A DNA stretch of 64,000 nucleotides from Streptomyces marokkonensis (GTDB lineage: Bacteria; Actinomycetota; Actinomycetes; Streptomycetales; Streptomycetaceae), in contig NZ_VSKS01000006.1 in NCBI RefSeq assembly GCF_008312835.1, positions 62,001 through 126,000 of the forward strand. Reading direction: 5' to 3'. Under the pieces are notes generated by a model. That model was not told where the DNA came from and did no database searches. It saw only the letters and a list, made by a program, of their open reading frames with translations. The translations under genes and the position numbers were made by a program. This document shows, one piece after another, positions 41,003-48,727 of the stretch (position 1 is the first letter of the stretch; every line of letters starts with the position of its first letter).

Positions 41003-42288
41003 CGCGGGGCGCGGTCGCGGAGCGCGGTGCGCCAGGCGGGCGGCGGGGATTCGGGGTCAGGGTCGGGGCGGCGGCCGCCGCGGGCGAAGAAGTCGGCGAG
41101 CGGCAGGATCGCGGCGCCGACCGTGACCGCGTCGGGGCCGAGACGGCCCAGTTCGATCGTCACCTTCTCGGCCGGGTGGCGCAGCGCGTACGACAAGGCG
41201 TGCTTGCGCACGGCCGGAAGGAAGCGGGAGCCGAGCTGGAGGCCGGCCCAGCCGCCCATCAGGATGCGCTCCGGCTGGAAGAGGTTGATCAGGTCCGACA
41301 GGCCCGCGCCCAGATACTCGGCGGTCTCCTCCAGCACGGCGAGCGCGACCGGGTCGGGCGCGGTGCCGTCGGCCGGGTAGGCGGCGGCGAGCATGGCCGT
41401 CAGTGCCGTCTCCTCGTCCGTGCCCTGCGGCACCCGGCCGCCCTCCTCGTGCCACCGGGCGAGCAGCGACTCGGCGCCCGCGTACGCCTCCAGACAGCCC
41501 AGCGCACCGCAGCGGCAGCGGCGGCCCCGGACCCGTACGGTCAGATGCCCCCACTCCACCGCCCGGCCGTGTTCCGCCTCGGGGGTGACCAGGCAGGCGC
41601 CGACACCGGAGCCGAAGAGGACCACGAGGGCGTTGCGGGCGCCGCGTCCGGCGCCGAACCACATCTCGGCCTGGCCGAGGGTCTTGGCGCCGTTGTCGAT
41701 GAGGTACGGCACGGTCCCGGGCAGCGGGGAGCCGGAGCGGAGCAGGGACTCGAGGGGGATCGCGTCCCAGCCGATGGTCTGCCCGTGCACGACGGCACCC
41801 CGGTCGGGGGTGCGCTCGACGATGCCGGGGACGCCCGTGCCCACGCCGAGGAGCCGTTCGGGAGCGAGGCCGGTGGCGGCGAGCACCTCGTCGATGCCGG
41901 AGCGGATGTGGTCGACGATGACCTCGACGTCGTAGCGCTGCTGCTCCAGCGGGCGCTCCGCGCGGGCGAGCTCGGTGAGGGTCAGGTCGAACAGTTCGAC
42001 GCGGACCCGGGTCTCCCCCACGTCGACGCCGATCATGTGGCCGCTGGCCGGTGCGACCCGCAGCAGGGTGCGCGGACGGCCGCCGTCGGAGTCGACGCTG
42101 CCGGCTTCCTCCACTAGGCCGTCGGCGACCAGGTCGGCGACGACGTTGCTCACGGATCCGGAGCTGAGGCCCGTCGCGGGGCCGAGCTCGAAGCGGCTCA
42201 GCGGGCCGTCGAAGTACAGCCGTTGCAGCACGGCCGAGCGGTTGGCCCGCCTGAGGTCGCGTACCGTGCGCCCGTTCCGCCCCGCCAT
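40999..42288 (-). CDS. ROK-family transcriptional regulator
   Basis: A 429-residue sugar-responsive repressor. The N-terminal winged helix (about 8-75; RANRSAVLQRLYFDGPLSRF, GLSSGSVSNVVADLVADGLV) binds DNA. The ROK kinase-like domain follows with GVDVGETRVRVELFDL, VGTGVPGIV and the zinc-binding CRCGALGCLEAYAG. It resembles XylR/NagC-type regulators that sense a sugar or sugar phosphate. GGAAGGAG precedes ATG 42288. A quasi-palindrome of AT-rich half-sites at 42363-42383, about 75 bases upstream, may be its own operator. No sugar operon is adjacent, so its target is unknown. Confidence 0.92.
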   Translation of the reverse strand: MAGRNGRTVRDLRRANRSAVLQRLYFDGPLSRFELGPATGLSSGSVSNVVADLVADGLVEEAGSVDSDGGRPRTLLRVAPASGHMIGVDVGETRVRVELFDLTLTELARAERPLEQQRYDVEVIVDHIRSGIDEVLAATGLAPERLLGVGTGVPGIVERTPDRGAVVHGQTIGWDAIPLESLLRSGSPLPGTVPYLIDNGAKTLGQAEMWFGAGRGARNALVVLFGSGVGACLVTPEAEHGRAVEWGHLTVRVRGRRCRCGALGCLEAYAGAESLLARWHEEGGRVPQGTDEETALTAMLAAAYPADGTAPDPVALAVLEETAEYLGAGLSDLINLFQPERILMGGWAGLQLGSRFLPAVRKHALSYALRHPAEKVTIELGRLGPDAVTVGAAILPLADFFARGGRRPDPDPESPPPAWRTALRDRAPR

Positions 42289-42362
42289 GTGGCTCCTTCC
42301 GAGACCCTGCCCGACCTGCAACATACCGCCGGGGAGCGACTCGGCGCGACTTTCCCGCCCCC

Positions 42363-42383
42363 TTATTTAATGTGGTGAACTAA
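42363..42383. promoter_or_regulatory. Possible ROK-type operator
   Basis: On the minus strand TTAGTT and, 9 bases later, AAATAA form imperfect inverted half-sites (5 of 6 bases). This AT-rich spot in very GC-rich DNA lies at the end of the kinase gene, upstream of the ROK regulator. ROK repressors of the XylR type bind similar TTAGTT-like arms. Confidence 0.35.
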
Positions 42384-43360
42384 CAGAGCTCCTCGATGTC
42401 GCCCAGCGCGGCCGTCAGTTCGGGGGCGACCGTGTCCATCACCCAGCGCACGTGGTCCTCCCCGGCCGCCCGCGGAATCGTCTCCGTGATCATGATCAGA
42501 TAGAGGTACGCGCGGTAGAGGGCGAGGCGCACGCGGGCCGCCGCGTCGAACGCGACGTGTCCCCCGGCCTCCCGGTAACCGGCGAGGAACGCCTCGTCCT
42601 CCCGGATGTCGCCGAGCAGCGCCAGGGAGACGAAGTCGGCGAGCGGGTCGCCCCAGAACATGCGCTCCCCGTCGATGAGGCCGCCGATCCGGGCCTGTCC
42701 CGCCGCCGGGCGCTCCACCAGGATGTTGCCCGGCCACAGATCGAAGTGGACGAGCACCGGCACGGTGACCTCGTCCAGCGCTGCGGCCGCGCCGCGGATC
42801 ACCGCCGCCACCTCGTCGGCCGGGCGGGGCAGCGGGGCGCCGTGGTCACGGGCGTCGGCGAGCACGGCGTCGGTCATCGCGGTGAACGCGGTGGGCCAGT
42901 CGGGGGCGAGCGGTCCGAGGGCGCCGGACGGATAGCCGTGGCCCGGCCCGGTCACCCGGTGCAGCCGGGCCACCTGGCGGCCGAGTTCACGGCGCAGTTC
43001 CGCCCGTTCCGCACCGGCCGGCGCCACTTCCGTCCAGGGCGAACCCGGGCAGGCGGTCATCAGCAGGTGCGGCGGCAAGGCGTCCTCGCCGACGGACACG
43101 GCGTGCGGCGCGGGCACGCCGGCCTCGGCGGCTCCGGCGCAGAACGCGGCCTCGGCGACGAGCAGGCGCCTCTCGTACCGGAGGCCCGGGGCGGCGGGCG
43201 CGGGCGGGATCTTCAGCACGTAGCGGCTGCCGTCGGTGAGGAGGAGTTCCTCGACGGTGTTGTACGTGCCCCCGGTGAGCGTCCGCACGCGGGCCAGTGC
43301 GTCGGGCGGCAGGCCCGCTCCCGCGAGCACCCGGCGGCCCCGCTCCCAGGCGTCCCCCAT
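42380..43360 (-). CDS. Aminoglycoside-phosphotransferase-fold kinase
   Basis: A 326-residue protein-kinase-like phosphotransferase of the APH family. Family motifs are the nucleotide-binding start RTLTGGTYNTVEELLLTDG, the Lys in YVLKIPP, the catalytic loop LVHFDLWPGNILV (HxDxxxxN) and the metal-binding IGGLIDGERMFWGDPLADF. Such proteins phosphorylate antibiotics, choline, sugars or other small molecules; nothing here fixes the substrate. A GGAGGGG ribosome binding site precedes ATG 43360. It is divergent from the FBP-domain gene, with a CTAG-containing inverted repeat between them. Confidence 0.9.
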   Translation of the reverse strand: MGDAWERGRRVLAGAGLPPDALARVRTLTGGTYNTVEELLLTDGSRYVLKIPPAPAAPGLRYERRLLVAEAAFCAGAAEAGVPAPHAVSVGEDALPPHLLMTACPGSPWTEVAPAGAERAELRRELGRQVARLHRVTGPGHGYPSGALGPLAPDWPTAFTAMTDAVLADARDHGAPLPRPADEVAAVIRGAAAALDEVTVPVLVHFDLWPGNILVERPAAGQARIGGLIDGERMFWGDPLADFVSLALLGDIREDEAFLAGYREAGGHVAFDAAARVRLALYRAYLYLIMITETIPRAAGEDHVRWVMDTVAPELTAALGDIEELC

Positions 43361-43472
43361 CGTGTCCACCCCTCCCCCTCGGCGTCTGCGGTACAGCGTA
43401 CGGACCCGGCGGGGCCAGGTTCGCCGGGAAATTCGCTGGCCCCCGGATCGCCCGTTCCCTACCCTGGGCCGG

Positions 43473-43493
43473 AAACCTAGACCCCCTAGGTTT
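43473..43493. promoter_or_regulatory. Inverted repeat AAACCTAG-N5-CTAGGTTT, operator-like
   Basis: Perfect 8-bp arms (43473-43480 and 43486-43493) separated by five bases in the divergent region between the APH-fold kinase and the FBP-domain gene. CTAG is rare in Streptomyces DNA, and its doubling in a palindrome suggests a dimeric regulator site that could control one or both genes. Confidence 0.6.
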
Positions 43494-43541
43494 CGAAACG
43501 GCATGCATGGAACGCACGCAGAACACGCCAGGAGACGACCC

Positions 43542-44030
43542 ATGAGAGCGCTCACCGAGCAGGACATCCGTACGTCGTTCATCAACTGCTCCAAGGGTGA
43601 GGCCAAGCGGCTGGCCGTGCCCCGGGACCTGGACGAACGCCCGTGGGACGACCTCGACTTCCTGGGCTGGCGGGATCCGGGCGCACCCGACCGCAGCTAT
43701 CTCGTCACCGAGCGCCAGGACCGTCTCGTCGGGGTGGCCATGCGGTTCCAGCCCGCTCGGCGCGGGTTCCTGCACCGCAGCATGTGCTCCCTGTGCCTGA
43801 CGACCCATCCGCGCGGCGGTGTCTCGCTGATGACCGCGCGCAAGGCGGGCACGGCCGGCCGCGAGGGCAATTCGGTCGGCGCCTACATGTGCACCGACCT
43901 CGCCTGTTCGCTCTACCTGCGCGGCATCAAGCTCCCGGAGACGGGGGCCCGCTTCGAGGAGAGCCTCACCCTGGAGCAGCAGATCGACCGCACGCGGGGC
44001 CATCTGTTCGCCTTCCTCGACAAGCTGTAG
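43542..44030 (+). CDS. FBP-domain (EF-G-binding, treble-clef zinc finger) protein
   Basis: A 162-residue protein with the FBP C-terminal domain, the fold of FusB-type proteins, which bind elongation factor G and give fusidic acid resistance in staphylococci. Zinc ligands are CSLCLTTHPRGG and CTDLACSLYLRG, forming a four-Cys treble clef. The N-terminus starts MRALTEQDIRTSFINCSKGE, which is typical. Whether this homologue protects EF-G is not known. AGGAG precedes ATG 43542. The inverted repeat 48 bases upstream may control it. Confidence 0.9.
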   Translation: MRALTEQDIRTSFINCSKGEAKRLAVPRDLDERPWDDLDFLGWRDPGAPDRSYLVTERQDRLVGVAMRFQPARRGFLHRSMCSLCLTTHPRGGVSLMTARKAGTAGREGNSVGAYMCTDLACSLYLRGIKLPETGARFEESLTLEQQIDRTRGHLFAFLDKL

Positions 44031-44111
44031 CCCCGCCCGCTTGTTCGGCCGGGTGACTGCCGTCACTCCTGATCACGTTCGACGCGTCCGGGGAGGGGGA
44101 ACCGTCCGAGG

Positions 44112-45365
44112 ATGCAAGTGGTACGTGAGATGACCGCGCCGGCCGTTCGCTTCGTCAAACGGCGCCGGGACCCGGTGACCGTGCAGACGGTGCGTTCGGC
44201 GGCCGCCGCTACGGTCGCCTACGTCATCGCGCTGCGGCTGAGTCCGGAGGCCGCCCCGCTCACCGCGCCGCTGACCGCCCTCCTCGTCGTCCAGGTCACC
44301 CTGTACTCGACGCTGACCACGGGGATGCGCCGGGTGAACTCCGTGGTGACCGGGGTCGTCGTGGCGATCCTCTTCAGTCTGCTGGTGGGGCTGACCTGGT
44401 GGAGCCTGGGCCTGCTCATCCTGTCGTCGCTGGTCATCGGCCATCTGGTACGGGTGGACGAGTTCGTCCCCGAGGTGGCGATCAGCGCGATGCTGGTGCT
44501 GGGGGTGACCACCCACGGGGACACCGCCTGGGCCCGGATCGTGGAAACACTGATCGGAGCGGTCGTCGGGATGGGCTTCAACCTGCTGCTGGCCCCGCCG
44601 GTGTGGGTGGAGGAGGCCGGCGAGTCGATCGAGGAGCTGGCCCGGCGCGTGCGGCAGCTCATGCTGCGGATCGGTGAGGAGGCCGCGGGGCGCCCTCCCC
44701 CGGCGCGCGCGGCGGCCCGGCTGCACGAGGCCCGCCGCCTGGACCACGACATCTCCGAGGTGGACGCCGACCTCAGGCAGGCGGAGGACAGCCTGCGGCT
44801 CAATCCGCGGGTGCGTGAGGGCCTGCTGCACCGGATCGTGCTGCGCACGGGCCTGGACACGCTGGAGATCTGTACCGTGGTCCTGCGGGTGCTGGCCCGC
44901 ACGCTGACCGACCTGACGAAGCAACGCGAGCCCGAGCGGCTGTTCGCACCCGGGACGGGAGCCGTCTTCGAGCAGTTGCTGTCCGAGATCGCGGACGCCG
45001 TGGTCAGTTTCGCGGTCCTGGTGACCACGAGCGTCAGCGCGGACGCCGAGTCGGCGGAGGAGCGGCTCGCCTCCCAGCTGCGGCAGGCGTCGGCCACCCG
45101 AGACAAGCTGGCCCGGCTGCTCTTCGAGGAGGCCCGGCGCGACGCGAGCCAGTGGCAGTTGCTGGGGGCCGTGCTGACCGAGGTCAACCGCATGCTCGAC
45201 GAGATGGACACCGAGCACCGCACACGCCGGCTGTTCGAGGAACTGGACCGGCACTCGCAGGAACAGCGCGAGCGGCTGCCCCGGCTCACCCGGGTGAGGG
45301 AACGGCTGGCCGTGCCGGAGCGGCTCCGGTGGAACCGCGGTGGTGCCTCCCGTCGTTCCCGGTGA
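44112..45365 (+). CDS. Aromatic-acid-exporter-like (FUSC family) membrane protein, second copy
   Basis: A 417-residue member of the same family as the protein at 38029. Four or more hydrophobic helices lie at about 25-170 (SAAAATVAYVIALRLSPEA, LTALLVVQVTLYSTLTTG, VVTGVVVAILFSLLVGLTWW, LIGAVVGMGFNLLLAPPVW). A long soluble helical part contains many Glu/Arg coiled-coil-like segments (ELARRVRQLMLRIGEEAAG; ARRLDHDISEVDADLRQAED). ATG 44112 was chosen because the basic N-terminus leads directly to the first helix. It follows the FBP gene by 81 bases and may be cotranscribed. Confidence 0.87.
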   Translation: MQVVREMTAPAVRFVKRRRDPVTVQTVRSAAAATVAYVIALRLSPEAAPLTAPLTALLVVQVTLYSTLTTGMRRVNSVVTGVVVAILFSLLVGLTWWSLGLLILSSLVIGHLVRVDEFVPEVAISAMLVLGVTTHGDTAWARIVETLIGAVVGMGFNLLLAPPVWVEEAGESIEELARRVRQLMLRIGEEAAGRPPPARAAARLHEARRLDHDISEVDADLRQAEDSLRLNPRVREGLLHRIVLRTGLDTLEICTVVLRVLARTLTDLTKQREPERLFAPGTGAVFEQLLSEIADAVVSFAVLVTTSVSADAESAEERLASQLRQASATRDKLARLLFEEARRDASQWQLLGAVLTEVNRMLDEMDTEHRTRRLFEELDRHSQEQRERLPRLTRVRERLAVPERLRWNRGGASRRSR

Positions 45366-45578
45366 CGTACCCGGCCTCGCGCACACGCCGAGGGCCCGGC
45401 CGCGGCCGGGCCGCTCCAGGAGGTGACGCCGGTCGGCGAGCGGCTCGACGACGGCCACGAGCCCTGGCGGGCTCCCTCGTCCCCTCGGGTGAGACCGCTC
45501 GGCGGCGCTCCGGTTCAGGACGGTGACCGGTGAGCCGGCCGCGTGCCGCGCGACGGGTGGTGGACGCCGGGGCCGGCC
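45366..45578. terminator. Convergent intergenic region with palindromic hairpin
   Basis: 213 bases between convergent genes. A perfect 20-bp palindrome (GGCCCGGCC at 45393-45401, GGCCGGGCC at 45404-45412) can act as terminator for either strand. Nothing else is recognisable. Confidence 0.45.
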
Positions 45579-46307
45579 TCACCGGCCGCCGTCCGTGGGC
45601 CGGCGCGGCGACGCACGGGGACAGGAGGCGGCACTGGCCTGGGACAGCAGTGCGTGCATGCGTTCGGTGAGTTCGGCGACGTCGTCGGCGGGCGCGTGGA
45701 ACGGCAGCCGTACGTCGCCGCACGCGCGGACGCGTTCGATGCGCAGGGTCAGCCCGTGCCGGTCGACGGCGAGCGGCTGGACGCGGACCGCGCCGTGCAG
45801 GCCCGCGTGGTCGACCAGGCGGGTCAGCCGTTCGACGGCGTCGGCATGGCAGTCGGCGAGGTGGGTGAGCAGCCGCGCTTCGGCGGCGGCGAGCGGGTCG
45901 GGTGCCGCGGTGGCGAAGTCGTCGAGGCCGACGACCACCGCGCCGGACGGCTGCCGGAGAACCACCCGGGTGGGCCGGAAGGCGAGCCGGCCGTCCTCGA
46001 CGGAGAACCAGCCGGCCAGCCACAGCCGGGCACGGATCCGGTTGCGTACGGGGACGGGGGCGACGTCGGCGAACTCCAGCACGGCGGACGGCTCCCCGCG
46101 GGGCGCGCAGACCGCGGCGGCGAGCAGGACGCTGTCCTCGGGGACGTCCAGCAGGACCCGGCCGTCGTCGGTCACCGTGTGCGCGCCCACGAACTCCTCC
46201 CGGGTGCCCTCCGCGGTCACCGCGCAGGACCAGGCCGCGGCGAGCACCGAGCGGGCCCGCTCCGCCGCACCGGGCGCGGCCGTCCAGCCGTGCGTGTCGA
46301 CACCCAT
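45579..46307 (-). CDS. DUF2470-domain protein under iron-box control
   Basis: A 242-residue protein of the DUF2470 family, whose split-barrel and C-terminal domain are related to heme-utilisation proteins such as HugZ. The N-terminal half (AAWSCAVTAEGTREEFVGAH, LLDVPEDSVLLAAAV) is barrel-like. The C-terminal part (AAAEARLLTHLADCHADAVE; AVRVQPLAVDRHGLTLRIE) is the DUF2470 domain, with the typical LLTHLADCHAD motif. AGGAGG precedes ATG 46307. A perfect iron box lies 12 bases upstream of the start codon, so it is probably expressed under iron starvation and acts in heme or iron handling. Confidence 0.88.
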   Translation of the reverse strand: MGVDTHGWTAAPGAAERARSVLAAAWSCAVTAEGTREEFVGAHTVTDDGRVLLDVPEDSVLLAAAVCAPRGEPSAVLEFADVAPVPVRNRIRARLWLAGWFSVEDGRLAFRPTRVVLRQPSGAVVVGLDDFATAAPDPLAAAEARLLTHLADCHADAVERLTRLVDHAGLHGAVRVQPLAVDRHGLTLRIERVRACGDVRLPFHAPADDVAELTERMHALLSQASAASCPRASPRRPTDGGR

Positions 46308-46319
46308 CCCAACCTCCTC

Positions 46320-46338
46320 TTAGGTAAGCCTTGCCTAA
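46320..46338. promoter_or_regulatory. Iron box (IdeR/DmdR operator)
   Basis: TTAGGTAAGCCTTGCCTAA is a 19-bp near-perfect palindrome that matches the DtxR/IdeR/DmdR consensus TTAGGTTAGGCTCACCTAA in both arms. It lies directly upstream of the DUF2470 gene, so the iron-bound repressor would block its transcription. Confidence 0.92.
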
Positions 46339-46394
46339 CTTATCGGAGATCGGGGTGCGCGCCAACCAGGCGGCGTGATCTTCACGGGATCCTC

Positions 46395-47003
46395 TCAGCG
46401 CGCGAGCACGCCGAGCAGGGCGCGTGCGCACAGGTCGCGCACCTGCTCGCGCCCCGGCTCCGAGCCGCGCAGCCACTCCAGACAGACCGCGGTGGTGAAG
46501 GCCAGCCAGCCGCGCACCGCGAGCCGGGTGTCCGCCCGCGCCTCGAGCACCGGGCCGAACTCGGGGTCCGCCGCGAGCGCGTCCAGGATCTGCTGCTCCT
46601 GCGCGGCCAGCGCCCGCTGGTAGACGCGGCGCACCGCCTGGTCCCCCGCCGCGTCGGCGCGGTGGAAGGCGCGGTATCCGTGCGCGTGGGCCTCGACGTA
46701 CTCCAGGTACGCGTCGAGGCCCGCGGTGAGCTGTTCGCGCACCGGGACACCGGGGACCGCCGCCGTCATCCGGAGCATCCGCTCGCTCTCGCGCTCCACC
46801 ACCGCCGCGAAGAAGTCCCGCTTGGCCGGGAAGTAGTGGTAGAGCAGTCCCCGCGAGACCCCGGCGATCTCGGCGACCTGCTCGATCCACACGTCGTCGT
46901 AGGGGCTCTCGGAGAACAGCCGCGCCCCGACCGCCAGAAGCTGCTCCCTGCGCTCCTCGGTGCTGAGCCGGCGGCGCGTGCGCCCGCCCTGGTTGACGGC
47001 CAT
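46395..47003 (-). CDS. TetR-family regulator next to a P450
   Basis: A 202-residue repressor. The helix-turn-helix domain (about 12-60) reads STEERREQLLAVGARLFSES, VWIEQVAEIAGVSRGLLYHY and FPAKRDFFAAVVERE, the standard TetR_N pattern. The C-terminal helical domain would bind the inducer. It is divergent from a CYP102-like P450 gene, the same layout as the BM3R1 repressor and P450BM3 in Bacillus, so it probably represses the P450 and is released by fatty acids or similar compounds. ATG 47003 is the clear start. Confidence 0.92.
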   Translation of the reverse strand: MAVNQGGRTRRRLSTEERREQLLAVGARLFSESPYDDVWIEQVAEIAGVSRGLLYHYFPAKRDFFAAVVERESERMLRMTAAVPGVPVREQLTAGLDAYLEYVEAHAHGYRAFHRADAAGDQAVRRVYQRALAAQEQQILDALAADPEFGPVLEARADTRLAVRGWLAFTTAVCLEWLRGSEPGREQVRDLCARALLGVLAR

Positions 47004-47016
47004 TCCCGCACTGTAC

Positions 47017-47031
47017 TTGACGCCCGTTCAA
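47017..47031. promoter_or_regulatory. Possible TetR operator in the TetR-P450 divergent region
   Basis: TTGACGCCCGTTCAA has TTGA/TCAA arms and lies 14 bases before the TetR start codon. A similar TTGAA half-site occurs at about 47056. TetR repressors beside P450 genes usually bind this region. Confidence 0.4.
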
Positions 47032-47112
47032 CAACCGGACCAGACTGAGGCGCGTTATTGAACTCGCGTACAACACGTCGCACTCGCGCGCCGGGTCGAA
47101 GGAGATCGCGTC

Positions 47113-48603
47113 ATGGCGGAGACGACGGCACGGACCGGACTGCCCAAGGGTTTCCGCAGCGCGGAGCAGGGCTGGCCCGCACTGCACCGCATTCCGCACC
47201 CGCCGTACCGCCTGCCGCTGGCCGGCGACGTGGTCGGGGCGAGCAGGCGCACGCCGCTGCAGGACTCGCTGAAGTACGCCCGCCGGCTGGGGCCGATCTT
47301 CCGGCGGAACGCCTTCGGCAAGGAGTTCGTGTTCACGTGGGGCGCGGGGCTGGTGGCCGACCTGGCCGACGAGTCGCGGTTCGCCAAGCACGTCGGGCTG
47401 GGTGTCGCCAATCTGCGGCCGGTGGCCGGCGACGGTCTGTTCACCGCGTACAACCACGAGCCCAACTGGCAGTTGGCACACGATGTGCTGGCCCCCGGGT
47501 TCAGCCGTGAGGCCATGGCCGGCTACCACCCGATGATGCTGGCCGTGGCGGAGCGGCTGACGGAGCACTGGGACCGCGCGGCGGCCGGAGGCCGGGCGGT
47601 GGACGTGCCCGGGGACATGACCAGGCTGACGCTGGAGACGATCGCGCGGACCGGGTTCGGGCACGACTTCGAGTCCTTCGAGCGGGCCCGGCCGCACCCG
47701 TTCGTCACGTCGATGGTCGGCACCCTGACCTACGCCCAGCGCCTCAACAGCGTGCCCGCGCCGCTGGCCCCGCTGCTGCTGCGCCGCGCGAGCCGGCGCA
47801 ACGCGGCCGACATCGACCGGCTCAACCGCATCGTCGACGAGGTGGTGCGGGTCCGGCGCGCGGACGGCGGTGGGGACGGGGACCTGCTGGACCGGATGCT
47901 GGAGACGGCGCATCCGGAGACCGGGGAGCGGTTGTCGGCGGAGAACGTCCGCCGGCAGGTCATCACCTTCCTGGTCGCCGGTCACGAGACCACCTCGGGT
48001 GCGCTGTCGTTCGCCCTGCACTACCTGTCCCGTGAGCCCGAGGTCGCGGCGCGGGCCCGCGCGGAGGTGGACCGTGTCTGGGGCGACACGGCGGCGCCCG
48101 GCTACGAGCAGGTCGCCAGGCTGCGGTACGTGCGCCGGGTGCTGGACGAGTCACTGCGGCTGTGGCCGACGGCGCCGGCCTTCGCCCGGGAGGCGCGTGC
48201 GGACACGGTGCTGGCCGGGGAGCATCCGATGCGGCGCGGCGCGTGGACGCTGGTGCTGACCCCGATGCTGCACCGGGACCCCGAGGTGTGGGGCGCGGAC
48301 GCCGAGCGGTTCGATCCGGACCGCTTCGACGCGGGGGCGGTGCGGTCTCGGCCTCCGCACACGTTCAAGCCGTTCGGGACGGGGGCGCGGGCGTGCATCG
48401 GGCGGCAGTTCGCGCTGCACGAGGCGACGCTGGTGCTGGGGTTGCTGCTGCGGCGGTACGAGCTGCGGGCCGATCCGGGGTACCGGTTGCGCGTGACCGA
48501 GCGGCTGACCTTGATGCCGGAGGGGTTGCGGCTGCGGCCGGAGCGTCGGGGCGCGGGGCATTCGTGTACGCCGGCTGTACAGGCGGGGCCCCAGTCCTGC
48601 TGA
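47113..48603 (+). CDS. Cytochrome P450, CYP102-like heme domain without reductase
   Basis: A 496-residue P450. The I-helix is LVAGHETTSG, the ExxR motif is DESLRLWPTAPAFAREA, and the heme loop is FKPFGTGARACIGRQFALHE with the axial Cys. The order PPYRLPLAGDVVG ... GLGVANLRPVAGDGLFTAYN resembles the heme domain of CYP102 (P450BM3) and its stand-alone form CYP102B of streptomycetes. Unlike P450BM3 it ends after the heme domain, so it needs a separate ferredoxin or flavodoxin partner. Fatty acid hydroxylation is likely. AAGGAG precedes ATG 47113. The divergent TetR gene probably controls it. Confidence 0.93.
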   Translation: MAETTARTGLPKGFRSAEQGWPALHRIPHPPYRLPLAGDVVGASRRTPLQDSLKYARRLGPIFRRNAFGKEFVFTWGAGLVADLADESRFAKHVGLGVANLRPVAGDGLFTAYNHEPNWQLAHDVLAPGFSREAMAGYHPMMLAVAERLTEHWDRAAAGGRAVDVPGDMTRLTLETIARTGFGHDFESFERARPHPFVTSMVGTLTYAQRLNSVPAPLAPLLLRRASRRNAADIDRLNRIVDEVVRVRRADGGGDGDLLDRMLETAHPETGERLSAENVRRQVITFLVAGHETTSGALSFALHYLSREPEVAARARAEVDRVWGDTAAPGYEQVARLRYVRRVLDESLRLWPTAPAFAREARADTVLAGEHPMRRGAWTLVLTPMLHRDPEVWGADAERFDPDRFDAGAVRSRPPHTFKPFGTGARACIGRQFALHEATLVLGLLLRRYELRADPGYRLRVTERLTLMPEGLRLRPERRGAGHSCTPAVQAGPQSC

Positions 48604-48727
48604 GGCGCGTCGGCGCGGGGCGGGGGTGGGTTGCGCGGCCCGGTGCTCGGGGTGCAGTCGCGCCCGCCCGTGCCGCCCTGGGGGCGGCGGACGGCTGGTC
48701 GCGGACGACGGGGGTGGGCGGCGGGGG

